Shown one piece after another: positions 36,083-44,629 of a stretch of DNA of 64,000 nt. A model generated the notes under the pieces. The model did not search any database, had not been told where the DNA came from, and saw only the letters and a program-made list of their open reading frames with translations. Source of the stretch: Streptomyces formicae (GTDB lineage Bacteria > Actinomycetota > Actinomycetes > Streptomycetales > Streptomycetaceae); contig NZ_CP071872.1 of assembly GCF_022647665.1 (NCBI RefSeq), positions 6,944,001-7,008,000 of the forward strand, written 5' to 3'. Every line of letters begins with the position of its first letter. Within the stretch, counting starts at the first letter, position 1. The position numbers and the translations under genes were made by a program.

Positions 36083-37249
36083 ATGTCCCTGGACCACCGC
36101 CTCGCCCCCGAGCACGAGGAACTCCGCCGCACGGTGGAGGAGTTCGCCCATGACGTCATCGCCCCGAAGATCGGCGACTTCTACGAGCGGCACGAGTTCC
36201 CGTACGAGATCGTCCGCGAGATGGGCCGGATGGGCCTGTTCGGCCTGCCCTTCCCCGAGGAGTACGGGGGCATGGGCGGCGACTATCTCGCCCTCGGCAT
36301 CGCCCTGGAGGAGCTGGCCCGCGTCGACTCGTCCGTCGCGATCACCCTGGAGGCCGGGGTCTCGCTCGGCGCCATGCCGGTCTACCGCTTCGGCACCGAG
36401 GAACAGAAGCGCGAGTGGCTGCCCCGGATGTGCTCCGGCGAGATCCTCGGCGCCTTCGGGCTGACCGAGCCGGACGCCGGCTCCGACGCGGGCGGCACGA
36501 AGACCACCGCCGTGCGCGACGAGGCCACGGGCGAGTGGGTGATCAACGGCTCCAAGTGCTTCATCACCAACTCCGGTACGGACATCACGGGGCTGGTCAC
36601 GGTCACCGCCGTCACCGGCCGCACCCCCGAGGGCAAGCCGCTCATCTCCTCGATCATCGTCCCCTCCGGCACCCCCGGCTTCACCGTCGCCGCCCCCTAC
36701 TCGAAGGTGGGGTGGAACGCGTCGGACACGCGGGAGCTGTCCTTCTCCGACGTCCGCGTCCCGTTCGGGAACCTGCTCGGCGAGGAGGGCCGCGGCTACG
36801 CCCAGTTCCTGCGCATCCTCGACGAGGGCCGGATCGCCATCGCCGCCCTCGCGACGGGCCTCGCCCAGGGCTGTGTGGACGAGTCCGTGAAGTACGCGAA
36901 GGAGCGGCACGCCTTCGGCCGCCCGATCGGGGACAACCAGGCCATCCAGTTCAAGATCGCCGACATGGAGATGAAGGCGCACACCGCCCGCCTCTCCTGG
37001 CGCGACGCGGCCTCCCGGCTCGTCCTCGGCGAGCCCTTCAAGAAGGAGGCGGCGCTGGCGAAGCTGTACTCGTCGACGGTCGCCGTCGACAACGCCCGCG
37101 AGGCGACCCAGATCCACGGCGGCTACGGCTTCATGAACGAGTACCCGGTGGCCAGGATGTGGCGGGACTCCAAGATCCTGGAGATCGGCGAGGGCACGAG
37201 CGAGGTCCAGCGCATGCTGATCGCACGGGAGTTGGGGATTTCCCCGTGA
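36083..37249 (+). CDS. acdH: Acyl-CoA dehydrogenase, isovaleryl-CoA type by context
   Basis: A 388-aa FAD acyl-CoA dehydrogenase. It shows FGLTEPDAGSDAGGTKTTA, IHGGYGFMNEYPVARMWRD and EIGEGTSEVQRMLIARELG. In this operon (carboxylase subunits, HMG-CoA lyase) it most likely oxidises isovaleryl-CoA to 3-methylcrotonyl-CoA, feeding the carboxylase. The ATG at 36083 has AAGGAG 8 nt upstream. Substrate assignment rests on context, not on a substrate-binding residue I can point to. Confidence 0.93.
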   Translation: MSLDHRLAPEHEELRRTVEEFAHDVIAPKIGDFYERHEFPYEIVREMGRMGLFGLPFPEEYGGMGGDYLALGIALEELARVDSSVAITLEAGVSLGAMPVYRFGTEEQKREWLPRMCSGEILGAFGLTEPDAGSDAGGTKTTAVRDEATGEWVINGSKCFITNSGTDITGLVTVTAVTGRTPEGKPLISSIIVPSGTPGFTVAAPYSKVGWNASDTRELSFSDVRVPFGNLLGEEGRGYAQFLRILDEGRIAIAALATGLAQGCVDESVKYAKERHAFGRPIGDNQAIQFKIADMEMKAHTARLSWRDAASRLVLGEPFKKEAALAKLYSSTVAVDNAREATQIHGGYGFMNEYPVARMWRDSKILEIGEGTSEVQRMLIARELGISP

Positions 37250-37346
37250 TGCACAGGCTGTCCCCCTGCACGGACTGTCGCCCCTGACCTGGGGGAGACA
37301 GGCGGACGGTGATCAGCGTCACGGGGGTCGACCGCTGGACAAGATC

Positions 37347-37365
37347 TGAGGTTAGGCTAACCTAC
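37347..37365 (+). promoter_or_regulatory. Iron box (DmdR1-type) before desE
   Basis: TGAGGTTAGGCTAACCTAC matches the Streptomyces iron box (TTAGGTTAGGCTAACCTAA) at all but the outer positions. It lies about 55 bp upstream of the desE start and should give iron repression of the siderophore receptor and reductase. Confidence 0.85.
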
Positions 37366-37418
37366 CCTCGAACTTGCCCAGTGGCCGACCCCGGCACGCA
37401 TCGAAAGCGACAACGCCC

Positions 37419-38459
37419 ATGCCCAACGCCCGCGCTTCCCATCTCACCCGTCGCGGTCTGCTTGCCGCGGGCGGCGCCCTCGGGCTCGGCGCCGCACTGG
37501 CCGCCTGCGGCGGCGAGTCGACGAGCGACTCGTCCACCGACGCCAAGAAGTCCGGTCCGTGGGAGTTCAAGGACGACCGCGGCCAGACGGCCAAGGCGAA
37601 GTCCACCCCGAAGAACATCGTGGCCTTCACCGGCACCGCCGCCGCACTCCACGACTTCGGCATCGAGGTCAAGGGCGTCTTCGGCCCGACGTACGTCGAG
37701 GACAAGGCGAAGGGCACCAAGACCCCCGACGTCCAGGCCGGCGACCTCGACATCGACAAGGTCAAGGTTCTCGGCAATGTCTGGGGCGAGTTCAACGTCG
37801 AGCAGTACGCGGCGCTCGCCCCCGAGCTGCTGATCACCGGCATGTGGGAGAAGGACGACCTCTGGTACGTGCCGGACCAGTCCAAGGACAAGATCCTCAA
37901 GCTGGCCCCGAGCGTCGCCCTGTGGGCCTCCGACATGCCCATGCCGAAGGTGCTCCAGCGCCACGTCGACCTGGCCGAGTCCCTGGGTGCCGACGTGAAG
38001 ACCAAGAAGGTCACCGACGCCAAGGCCGCCTTCGAGAAGGCCGCCGCCCGGCTGCGCGCGGCCGCCAAGGCCAAGCCCGAGATCAAGGTGCTCATCGGCT
38101 CCGCCAGTGCCGACCTGTTCTACGTCTCCGCGCCGGGACGGCCGACCGACACGCTCTACCTCAAGGAGCTCGGCGTCAACTTCGTGACGCCCGCCAAGCT
38201 CGACGACGGCGGCTTCTTCGAGAGCCTCAGCTGGGAGAACGTCGGGAAGTACAAGGCCGACGTCATCATGATGGACAACCGCGCCTCGGCCATCCAGCCC
38301 GACGCCCTGAAGTCCAAGCCGACCTGGGCCCAGCTGCCCGCCGTCAAGGCCGGCCAGATCATCCCGCGCGTCACCGAGCCGATCTACTCGTACGAGAAGT
38401 GCACGCCGATCCTCGACGACCTCGCCGAGGCCATCGAGAACGCGAAGAAGGTCGCCTGA
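37419..38459 (+). CDS. desE: Ferrioxamine-binding lipoprotein DesE
   Basis: A 346-aa siderophore-binding protein of the FepB/periplasmic-binding class III type. The N-terminus has a twin-arginine region (SHLTRRGLLAAGG) and a lipobox LAAC, so it is exported and anchored as a lipoprotein. The long helical linker (KVTDAKAAFEKAAARLRAAA) is typical. It binds ferric desferrioxamine for an ABC importer encoded elsewhere. The ATG at 37419 gives the expected signal peptide; upstream in-frame starts do not. It precedes a siderophore-interacting protein and the desABCD operon, under its own iron box. Confidence 0.94.
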   Translation: MPNARASHLTRRGLLAAGGALGLGAALAACGGESTSDSSTDAKKSGPWEFKDDRGQTAKAKSTPKNIVAFTGTAAALHDFGIEVKGVFGPTYVEDKAKGTKTPDVQAGDLDIDKVKVLGNVWGEFNVEQYAALAPELLITGMWEKDDLWYVPDQSKDKILKLAPSVALWASDMPMPKVLQRHVDLAESLGADVKTKKVTDAKAAFEKAAARLRAAAKAKPEIKVLIGSASADLFYVSAPGRPTDTLYLKELGVNFVTPAKLDDGGFFESLSWENVGKYKADVIMMDNRASAIQPDALKSKPTWAQLPAVKAGQIIPRVTEPIYSYEKCTPILDDLAEAIENAKKVA

Positions 38460-38461
38460 CG

Positions 38462-39307
38462 ATGACGGCAGCCGCAGCCGCCCCGTTCCGTTTCTTCCCT
38501 CTCCAGGTCGTACGGACGCGGCGGCTCGGCCCGTCACTGATCCGTGTCACCTTCGGAGGAGAAGCCCTCCAGGACTTCGCCTCCGGGGGCCGCGACCAGT
38601 CCCTCTCCCTCTTCCTGCCGCACCCCGGCCAGGAGGCCCCGGTCGTGCCGGTGCCGGAGGACGGGGACATGTACGCCGCGCTCGGCGCCTGGCGTGCCCT
38701 GCCGGACGACGTACGGGCCGTGATGCGCTCGTACACCGTGCGGGAGCAGCGCCCGGACGCCGGTGAACACGGCGAGGTCGACATCGACTTCGCCGTCCAC
38801 ACGGATGGCGGCCCCGCCTGCCGCTGGGCGCAGAAGGCTTCCTGCGGTGACCGCGTCACCATCCTGGGCCCCGCGGTCGCGGACAACACGGCCGTGCGCT
38901 TCCGGCTGCCCGGCGACGCCGACTCCGTGCTCCTGTGGGCCGACGAGACGGCGCTGCCCGCCGCTTCGGCGATTCTGGAGTCACTGCCCGCCGGAATCCG
39001 CGCGCAGGTCTGGCTGGAAGTGCCGTACGCCGAGGACCGGTTGGAGCCGGAGACCGCGGCCGACGCGACCGTCACCTGGCTGGTCCGGGCCGAGGGCGCG
39101 CCCTCGGCCGTCGACGCGGTGCGCGCCGCCGACTTCGCCGGTTCCACCCCGTACGCCTGGATCGCCGGCGAGTCCGGCTCGGTCAAGGCGCTGCGCCGCC
39201 ATCTGGTGAACGAGCGCGGACTGGACCGCCGCCGCGTCACGTTCGTCGGCTACTGGCGCAGGGGCCTCAGCGAGGACGCCCTGCGCGAGACCCCCGACGA
39301 CGTCTGA
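38462..39307 (+). CDS. Siderophore-interacting protein (ferric-siderophore reductase)
   Basis: A 281-aa flavin reductase of the SIP/ViuB family that reduces iron in imported siderophore to release it. The FAD-binding motif RSYTVREQR and the C-terminal SIP domain (LWADETALPAASAILESLP, then YAWIAGESGSVKALRRHL) are visible. It starts 2 nt after desE, so the two form an operon. It acts in the cytoplasm. Confidence 0.93.
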   Translation: MTAAAAAPFRFFPLQVVRTRRLGPSLIRVTFGGEALQDFASGGRDQSLSLFLPHPGQEAPVVPVPEDGDMYAALGAWRALPDDVRAVMRSYTVREQRPDAGEHGEVDIDFAVHTDGGPACRWAQKASCGDRVTILGPAVADNTAVRFRLPGDADSVLLWADETALPAASAILESLPAGIRAQVWLEVPYAEDRLEPETAADATVTWLVRAEGAPSAVDAVRAADFAGSTPYAWIAGESGSVKALRRHLVNERGLDRRRVTFVGYWRRGLSEDALRETPDDV

Positions 39308-39385
39308 CGACGCCTGACCGACTGCCGGGCGAACACCGGCGTAACAGCTGTTCCCTCAGGGGGGCGAGGGTCAATTGCGACACAA

Positions 39386-39408
39386 ACTTAGGTTAGGCTA
39401 ACCTAAGT
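39386..39408 (+). promoter_or_regulatory. Perfect iron box before desABCD
   Basis: TTAGGTTAGGCTAACCTAA at 39388-39406 is the exact DmdR1 iron box consensus, and the palindrome extends two more bases each side. It lies about 50 bp upstream of desA and should repress siderophore synthesis when iron is plentiful. Confidence 0.93.
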
Positions 39409-39458
39409 TCCACGCGCTCCCCCTCGCCCCCTCTTCATGTCCCCGGGAGGACCCTCAC

Positions 39459-40934
39459 ATGCGCTCGCACCTGCTCAATGACACAACGGCGGAGCACTAC
39501 AGGCGCTCCGTGACCGAAGGAGTCGAGCGGGTGGCGAACAAACTCGCCACGACCCGGCAGCCGTTCACCGGGATCACCCCCGACGAGCTGGCCCCGGTGA
39601 TCGACGCCGTCGACCTCGACCGGCCGCTCGGCGACGCCACCGCCGCGCTCGACGAGCTGGAGCAGGTCTACCTCCACGACGCGGTCTACTTCCACCACCC
39701 CCGCTACCTCGGCCACCTCAACTGCCCGGTCGTCATCCCCGCCGTCCTGGGCGAAGCGGTCCTCTCCGCCGTCAACTCCTCGCTCGACACCTGGGACCAG
39801 AGCGCCGGCGGCACCCTCATCGAGCGGCGCCTCATCGACTGGACCGCCGGCCGGATCGGCCTCGGGCCCGCCGCCGACGGCGTCTTCACCAGCGGCGGCA
39901 CCCAGTCCAACCTCCAGGCGATGCTCCTGGCCCGCGAAGAGGCCAAGACGGACGGCCTGTCGAAGCTCCGCATCTTCTCCTCCGAGTGCAGCCACTTCAG
40001 CGTCCAGAAGTCCGCGACGCTCCTCGGCCTCGGCCGCGACGCCGTCGTCTCGATCCCCACCGACCGGGACAAGCGGATGCAGACGGTCTCCCTCGCCGCC
40101 GAGCTGGAGAAGTGCCGGCAGGACGGGCTGGTCCCGATGGCGGTCGTCGCCACCGCCGGCACCACCGACTTCGGCTCCATCGACCCGCTTCCCGAGATCG
40201 CCGACCTGTGCACGCTCTACGGCGCCTGGATGCACGTGGATGCCGCGTACGGCTGCGGACTGCTCGCATCGCCCACCCGGCGCCACCTCCTGGAGGGCAT
40301 CGAGCGCGCCGACTCCGTCACCGTCGACTACCACAAGTCCTTCTTCCAGCCGGTGAGTTCCTCCGCCCTGCTGGTACGGGACCGGGCGACGCTGCGCCAC
40401 GCCACGTACCACGCGGACTACCTCAACCCGCGGCCAACGGTGGAGGTGGGGGCACCTCCCGTGCCCGAAGGGCTACGGGGCAGGATCCCGAACCAGGTCG
40501 ACAAGTCGCTCCAGACCACCCGCCGCTTCGACGCGCTCAAGCTGTGGATGACCCTGCGCGTCATGGGCGCCGACGGGGTCGGGCAGCTCTTCGACGAGGT
40601 CTGCGACCTCGCGGCCGAGGGCTGGCAGCTGCTCGCCGGCGACCCGCGCTACGACGTCGTCGTGGAGCCGAGCCTGTCCACCCTCGTCTTCCGCTACATC
40701 CCGGAGCACGTCACCTCCCCGGCCGAGATCGACCGGGCCAACCTCTACGCCCGCAAGGCCCTGTTCGCCTCCGGCGAGGCCGTCGTTGCCGGGACGAAGG
40801 TCGACGGCCGCCAGTACCTGAAATTCACCCTGCTGAACCCCGAGACGACCGTGCACGACATCGCCGCCGTCCTCGATCTGATAGCCGGCCACGCCGAGCA
40901 GTACCTTGGAGAGAACCTTGTCCACGCTTCCTGA
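39459..40934 (+). CDS. desA: Lysine decarboxylase DesA with in-frame repeat insertion
   Basis: A 491-aa PLP-dependent group II decarboxylase that converts lysine to cadaverine, the first step of desferrioxamine synthesis. The PLP lysine lies in SVTVDYHKSFFQPVSSSALL. The substrate-side sequence HVDAAYGCGLL and TFGTG-type TSGGTQSNLQ are present. GGGAGG lies 8 nt before the ATG. Residues about 328-342 (VEVGAPPVPEGLRGR) are encoded by a dispersed palindromic repeat that interrupts a region normally reading ...YLNP then IPNQVDKSLQ, so the protein carries about 14 extra residues, probably in a surface loop. The frame is intact. Confidence 0.94.
   Translation: MRSHLLNDTTAEHYRRSVTEGVERVANKLATTRQPFTGITPDELAPVIDAVDLDRPLGDATAALDELEQVYLHDAVYFHHPRYLGHLNCPVVIPAVLGEAVLSAVNSSLDTWDQSAGGTLIERRLIDWTAGRIGLGPAADGVFTSGGTQSNLQAMLLAREEAKTDGLSKLRIFSSECSHFSVQKSATLLGLGRDAVVSIPTDRDKRMQTVSLAAELEKCRQDGLVPMAVVATAGTTDFGSIDPLPEIADLCTLYGAWMHVDAAYGCGLLASPTRRHLLEGIERADSVTVDYHKSFFQPVSSSALLVRDRATLRHATYHADYLNPRPTVEVGAPPVPEGLRGRIPNQVDKSLQTTRRFDALKLWMTLRVMGADGVGQLFDEVCDLAAEGWQLLAGDPRYDVVVEPSLSTLVFRYIPEHVTSPAEIDRANLYARKALFASGEAVVAGTKVDGRQYLKFTLLNPETTVHDIAAVLDLIAGHAEQYLGENLVHAS
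40447..40480. repeat. Dispersed palindromic repeat core inside desA
   Basis: This 34-nt stretch (begins TGGGGGCACCTCCCGTGCCC) is identical to 53957-53990 in the MITE-like element near orn, and to the reverse complement of 5469-5502. It lies in coding sequence in frame. There are no CTAG ends here, so only the core moved or remained. Confidence 0.88.
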
Positions 40935-42198
40935 TCACCGTGACATCCACGATTTCATCGGTATCGGACTCGGTCCGTTCAACCTCGGCCTCGCCTGCCT
41001 GACCGAGCCCATCGACGGACTGAACGGCGTCTTCCTGGAGTCCAAGCCGGACTTCGAATGGCACTCGGGGATGTTCCTCGAAGGCGCCCACCTCCAGACG
41101 CCGTTCATGTCGGACCTCGTCACGCTCGCCGACCCGACGTCCCCGTACTCCTTCCTCAACTACCTCAAGGAGAACGGCCGACTGTACTCGTTCTACATCC
41201 GCGAGAACTTCTACCCGCTGCGGACCGAGTACAACGACTACTGCCGCTGGGCCGCCGCCAAGCTGAGCAGCATCCGCTTCAACACGACCGTGACGACGGT
41301 CTCGTACGAGGCGGACGACGAGCTGTACGCGGTCACCACCGCCGACGGCGCCGTCCTGCGAGCCCGCCGGCTCGTTCTGGGCACCGGCACCCCGCCGTAC
41401 ATCCCGGACGCCTGCCGGGACCTCGGCGGCGACTTCCTCCACAACTCGCGCTACCTCCCGGCCAAGGAGGAGCTCCAGAAGAAGAAGTCGATCACCCTCG
41501 TCGGCAGTGGCCAGAGCGCGGCGGAGATCTACTACGACCTGCTCGCCGAGATCGACGTCCACGGCTACGCGCTGAACTGGGTCACCCGCTCCCCGCGGTT
41601 CTTCCCGCTGGAGTACACCAAGCTGACCCTGGAGATGACCTCCCCCGAGTACGTCGACTACTTCCACGCGCTGCCGGAGACCACCCGCTACCGGCTCGAA
41701 GCGCAGCAGAAGAACCTCTTCAAGGGCATCGACGGGGAGCTGATCAACGAGATCTTCGACCTGCTCTACCAGAAGAACCTCAAGGGCCCCGTCCCGACCC
41801 GGCTGCTCACCAACACCGCGCTCCACACGGCCTCGTACGAGAACGGCACGTACACGCTCGGGCTGCGCCAGGAGGAGCAGGAGAAGGACTTCGAGATCCA
41901 GACCGAGGGCCTGATCCTGGCCACCGGCTACAAGTACGCCACCCCCGCCTTCCTGGAGCCGGTCCGCGACCGGATCCGCTGGGACGGCCAGGGCCGCTTC
42001 GACGTCGCCCGCAACTACGCGGTCGACACCACCGGGCGCGGCATCTTCCTCCAGAACGCGGGCGTGCACACGCACTCCATCACCTCGCCCGACCTGGGCA
42101 TGGGCGCGTACCGCAACGCGTACATCATCCGTGAGCTGCTGGGCTCCGAGTACTACCCCGTCGAGAAGACCATCGCGTTCCAGGAGTTCGCTGTATGA
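40918..42198 (+). CDS. desB: Cadaverine N-monooxygenase DesB
   Basis: A 426-aa FAD/NADPH N-hydroxylase of the IucD/PvdA type that makes N-hydroxycadaverine. The FAD motif is GIGLGPFNLGLACL, the NADPH motif LVGSGQSAAEIYYDL and the C-terminal signature LATGYKYATPAF. The TTG start at 40918 is chosen for the GGAGAG 5 nt upstream; it overlaps the desA end by 17 nt. It is second in the desABCD operon. Confidence 0.95.
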   Translation: MSTLPDHRDIHDFIGIGLGPFNLGLACLTEPIDGLNGVFLESKPDFEWHSGMFLEGAHLQTPFMSDLVTLADPTSPYSFLNYLKENGRLYSFYIRENFYPLRTEYNDYCRWAAAKLSSIRFNTTVTTVSYEADDELYAVTTADGAVLRARRLVLGTGTPPYIPDACRDLGGDFLHNSRYLPAKEELQKKKSITLVGSGQSAAEIYYDLLAEIDVHGYALNWVTRSPRFFPLEYTKLTLEMTSPEYVDYFHALPETTRYRLEAQQKNLFKGIDGELINEIFDLLYQKNLKGPVPTRLLTNTALHTASYENGTYTLGLRQEEQEKDFEIQTEGLILATGYKYATPAFLEPVRDRIRWDGQGRFDVARNYAVDTTGRGIFLQNAGVHTHSITSPDLGMGAYRNAYIIRELLGSEYYPVEKTIAFQEFAV

Positions 42199-42752
42199 GC
42201 ACCACCGCCCCCGCACTGGGGACGTTCTCCGTCCGTCCCCTCGATCCGATCGCGGACGCCGAGCTGCTGCACGGCTGGGTCACCCACCCCAAGGCCGCGT
42301 TCTGGATGATGCAGGAAGCCAAACTGCACGACGTCGAGCGCGAGTACATGGCGATCGCGGCCGCCGAGCACCACGACGCGCTCATCGGTCTGCACGACGG
42401 CGAGCCCGCGTTCCTCATGGAGCGGTACGACCCGCGCCATGTCGAGCTGGTCGGGCTGTACGAGCCCGAGCCGGGCGACGTCGGCATGCACTTCCTGGTC
42501 GCCCCGACCGAGACCCCGGTCCACGGCTTCACCCGTGCCGTGATCACCGCGGTGATGCGCGAGCTGTTCGCGGACCCGGCGACGCGCCGTGTCGTCGTCG
42601 AGCCGGACGTGGCGAACAAGGCCGTGCACGCGCTCAACGAGGCGGTCGGCTTCGTCCCGGAGCGGGAGATCCAGAAGCCCGAGAAGCAGGCGCTGCTGAG
42701 CTTCTGTACGCGTGAGCAGTTCGAGGCGGCCGTAGGGAGTGATCCGCGGTGA
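42195..42752 (+). CDS. desC: Acyltransferase DesC
   Basis: A 185-aa GNAT-fold acyltransferase of the RhbD/IucB type. It acylates N-hydroxycadaverine with succinyl- or acetyl-CoA to give the hydroxamate units of desferrioxamine. Visible are HGWVTHPKAAFWMMQEA near the N-terminus and VDVANKAVHALNEAVGF-like sequence (EPDVANKAVHALNEAVGF) near the end. It overlaps both neighbours by 4 nt (ATGA and GTGA), so translation is coupled. Confidence 0.94.
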   Translation: MSTTAPALGTFSVRPLDPIADAELLHGWVTHPKAAFWMMQEAKLHDVEREYMAIAAAEHHDALIGLHDGEPAFLMERYDPRHVELVGLYEPEPGDVGMHFLVAPTETPVHGFTRAVITAVMRELFADPATRRVVVEPDVANKAVHALNEAVGFVPEREIQKPEKQALLSFCTREQFEAAVGSDPR

Positions 42753-44539
42753 GCTCCATCGACAACCCGGTCGACAGCGTCGCCCACCTCACCCCCGAGC
42801 TGTGGGCCGAGGCCAACCGGCAACTGATCCGCAAGGGCCTGGCCGAGTTCGCCCACGAGCGGCTGCTCACCCCCGCGCCGCTGGGTGACGACCGGTACGC
42901 GGTGGCGAGCGACGACGGCAGGACCGAGTACCGGTTCACGGCCCGCCGCTTCGCCCTCGACCACTGGCAGGTCCTCGCCGAGACGGTCACCCGCCACCGC
43001 GACGGCGGTGAACTCCCCCTGGATGCCTTGGAGTTCTTCACCGAACTGCGCGGCGCGCTCGGTCTGTCCGACGAGATCCTGCCGGTCTACCTGGAGGAGA
43101 TCTCCTCCACCCTGTCCGGTACGGCGTACAAGCTCACCAAGCCCGACGTGTCCGCCGCGGACCTGGCCCACGCCGGCTTCCAGGCGATCGAGACCGGGAT
43201 GACCGAGGGCCACCCCTGCTTCGTCGCCAACAACGGGCGCCTCGGCTTCGGCATCCACGAGTACCACCGGTACGCCCCCGAGGCCGCGGCCCCGGTCCGG
43301 CTGCTGTGGGTCGCCGCCCACCGCTCCCGCGCCACCTTCACCTCCGGCGCGGACCTCGGCTACGAGAACCTGCTCCGGGCCGAGCTCGGCGAGGCGGCCC
43401 TGGACCGCTTCGACGCGCGGCTGCGGGAGCTCGGTCTGGACCCGGCCGAGTACCTGCTGATGCCGGTGCACCCCTGGCAGTGGTGGAACAAGCTCTCCGT
43501 CACCTTCGCCGCCGAGGTCGCCCAGCGCCGCCTCGTCCCGCTCGGCGAGGGCGACGACGAGTACCTGGCCCAGCAGTCGATCCGTACCTTCTTCAACGCC
43601 ACCGACCCGGCCAAGCACTATGTGAAGACGGCGATGTCCGTCATCAACATGGGCTTCATGCGCGGGCTGTCCGCCGCGTACATGGAGGCCACGCCCGCCA
43701 TCAACGACTGGCTGGCCGGCCTCATCGCCGGTGACGACGTGCTGAAGGCCGCGCGCTTCTCGATCATCCGCGAGCACGCGGCGGTCGGCTACCGGCACCT
43801 GGAGTACGAGGCCGCCACCGACCGCTTCTCCCCGTACCGCAAGATGCTCGCCGCCCTCTGGCGGGAGAGCCCGGTGGCGACGCTGGAGGACGGCGAACGG
43901 CTCGCCACGATGGCCTCGCTGCTCCACGTCGACCGCGCGGGCAAGTCCTTCGCGGGCGCGCTGATCGGTGAGTCGGACCTGGCGCCGGAGGTGTGGCTGC
44001 GCCGCTACCTCGACGCGTACCTGCTGCCGGTGCTGCACTCCTTCTACGCCTACGACCTCGTCTACATGCCGCACGGCGAGAACGTCATCCTCGTCATCGG
44101 CGAGGACGGGGCGGTGCAGCGGGCGATCTTCAAGGACATCGCCGAGGAGATCTGCGTGATGGACCCGGACGCGGTCCTCCCGCCGGTGGTGGAGCGGATC
44201 CGCGCCGAGGTCCCCGAGTCCATGAAGCTGCTGTCGATCTTCACCGATGTCTTCGACTGCTTCTTCCGCTTCCTCGGCGCCACGCTGGCGACGGAGGGCG
44301 TGGTGAGCGAGGAGACGTTCTGGCGGACGGTCGCGGAGTGCGTCGCCGCGTACCAGGAGTCGGCCCCGCACCTGGCCGACAAGTTCGCCCAGTACGACAT
44401 GTTCACCGAGGAGTTCGCGCTGTCCTGCCTCAACCGGCTCCAGCTGCGCAACAACAAGCAGATGGTCGACCTCGCCGACCCGTCGGGCGCCCTCCAGCTG
44501 GTGGGCAGCCTGGAGAACCCGATCGCACGGTTCAGGTAG
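42749..44539 (+). CDS. desD: NIS siderophore synthetase DesD
   Basis: A 596-aa IucA/IucC-type ATP-dependent synthetase that oligomerises and cyclises the hydroxamate monomers to desferrioxamines. Family motifs include GHPCFVANNGRLGFGIHEY, MPVHPWQWWNKL, KTAMSVINMGFMRGLS and HGENVILV. The start is GTG, overlapping the desC stop by 4 nt. It is last in the operon and followed by a strong hairpin. Confidence 0.95.
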   Translation: MSSIDNPVDSVAHLTPELWAEANRQLIRKGLAEFAHERLLTPAPLGDDRYAVASDDGRTEYRFTARRFALDHWQVLAETVTRHRDGGELPLDALEFFTELRGALGLSDEILPVYLEEISSTLSGTAYKLTKPDVSAADLAHAGFQAIETGMTEGHPCFVANNGRLGFGIHEYHRYAPEAAAPVRLLWVAAHRSRATFTSGADLGYENLLRAELGEAALDRFDARLRELGLDPAEYLLMPVHPWQWWNKLSVTFAAEVAQRRLVPLGEGDDEYLAQQSIRTFFNATDPAKHYVKTAMSVINMGFMRGLSAAYMEATPAINDWLAGLIAGDDVLKAARFSIIREHAAVGYRHLEYEAATDRFSPYRKMLAALWRESPVATLEDGERLATMASLLHVDRAGKSFAGALIGESDLAPEVWLRRYLDAYLLPVLHSFYAYDLVYMPHGENVILVIGEDGAVQRAIFKDIAEEICVMDPDAVLPPVVERIRAEVPESMKLLSIFTDVFDCFFRFLGATLATEGVVSEETFWRTVAECVAAYQESAPHLADKFAQYDMFTEEFALSCLNRLQLRNNKQMVDLADPSGALQLVGSLENPIARFR

Positions 44540-44571
44540 CCCGGTTTAGGTAGCCCTTCGGCCCCAGACGG

Positions 44572-44611
44572 GCGGGCGCCCTCCGAGTACGGTCCTCGGG
44601 AGGGCGCCCGC
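44572..44611. terminator. Hairpin between convergent desD and the hexosaminidase
   Basis: GCGGGCGCCCTCCGAG pairs with 44595-44611 except for one bulged G, around a 7-nt loop. It lies 33 nt beyond desD and 19 nt beyond the hexosaminidase stop, so it probably ends both transcripts. Confidence 0.85.
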
Positions 44612-44629
44612 TTCCTTGTCCGCGCGCGG

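Noticed and set aside
37250..37340. Terminator after the acyl-CoA dehydrogenase
   Set aside because: CTGTCCCCC could pair with GGGGGAGACAG, but the stem has a bulge and a long loop, so it is too weak to list.
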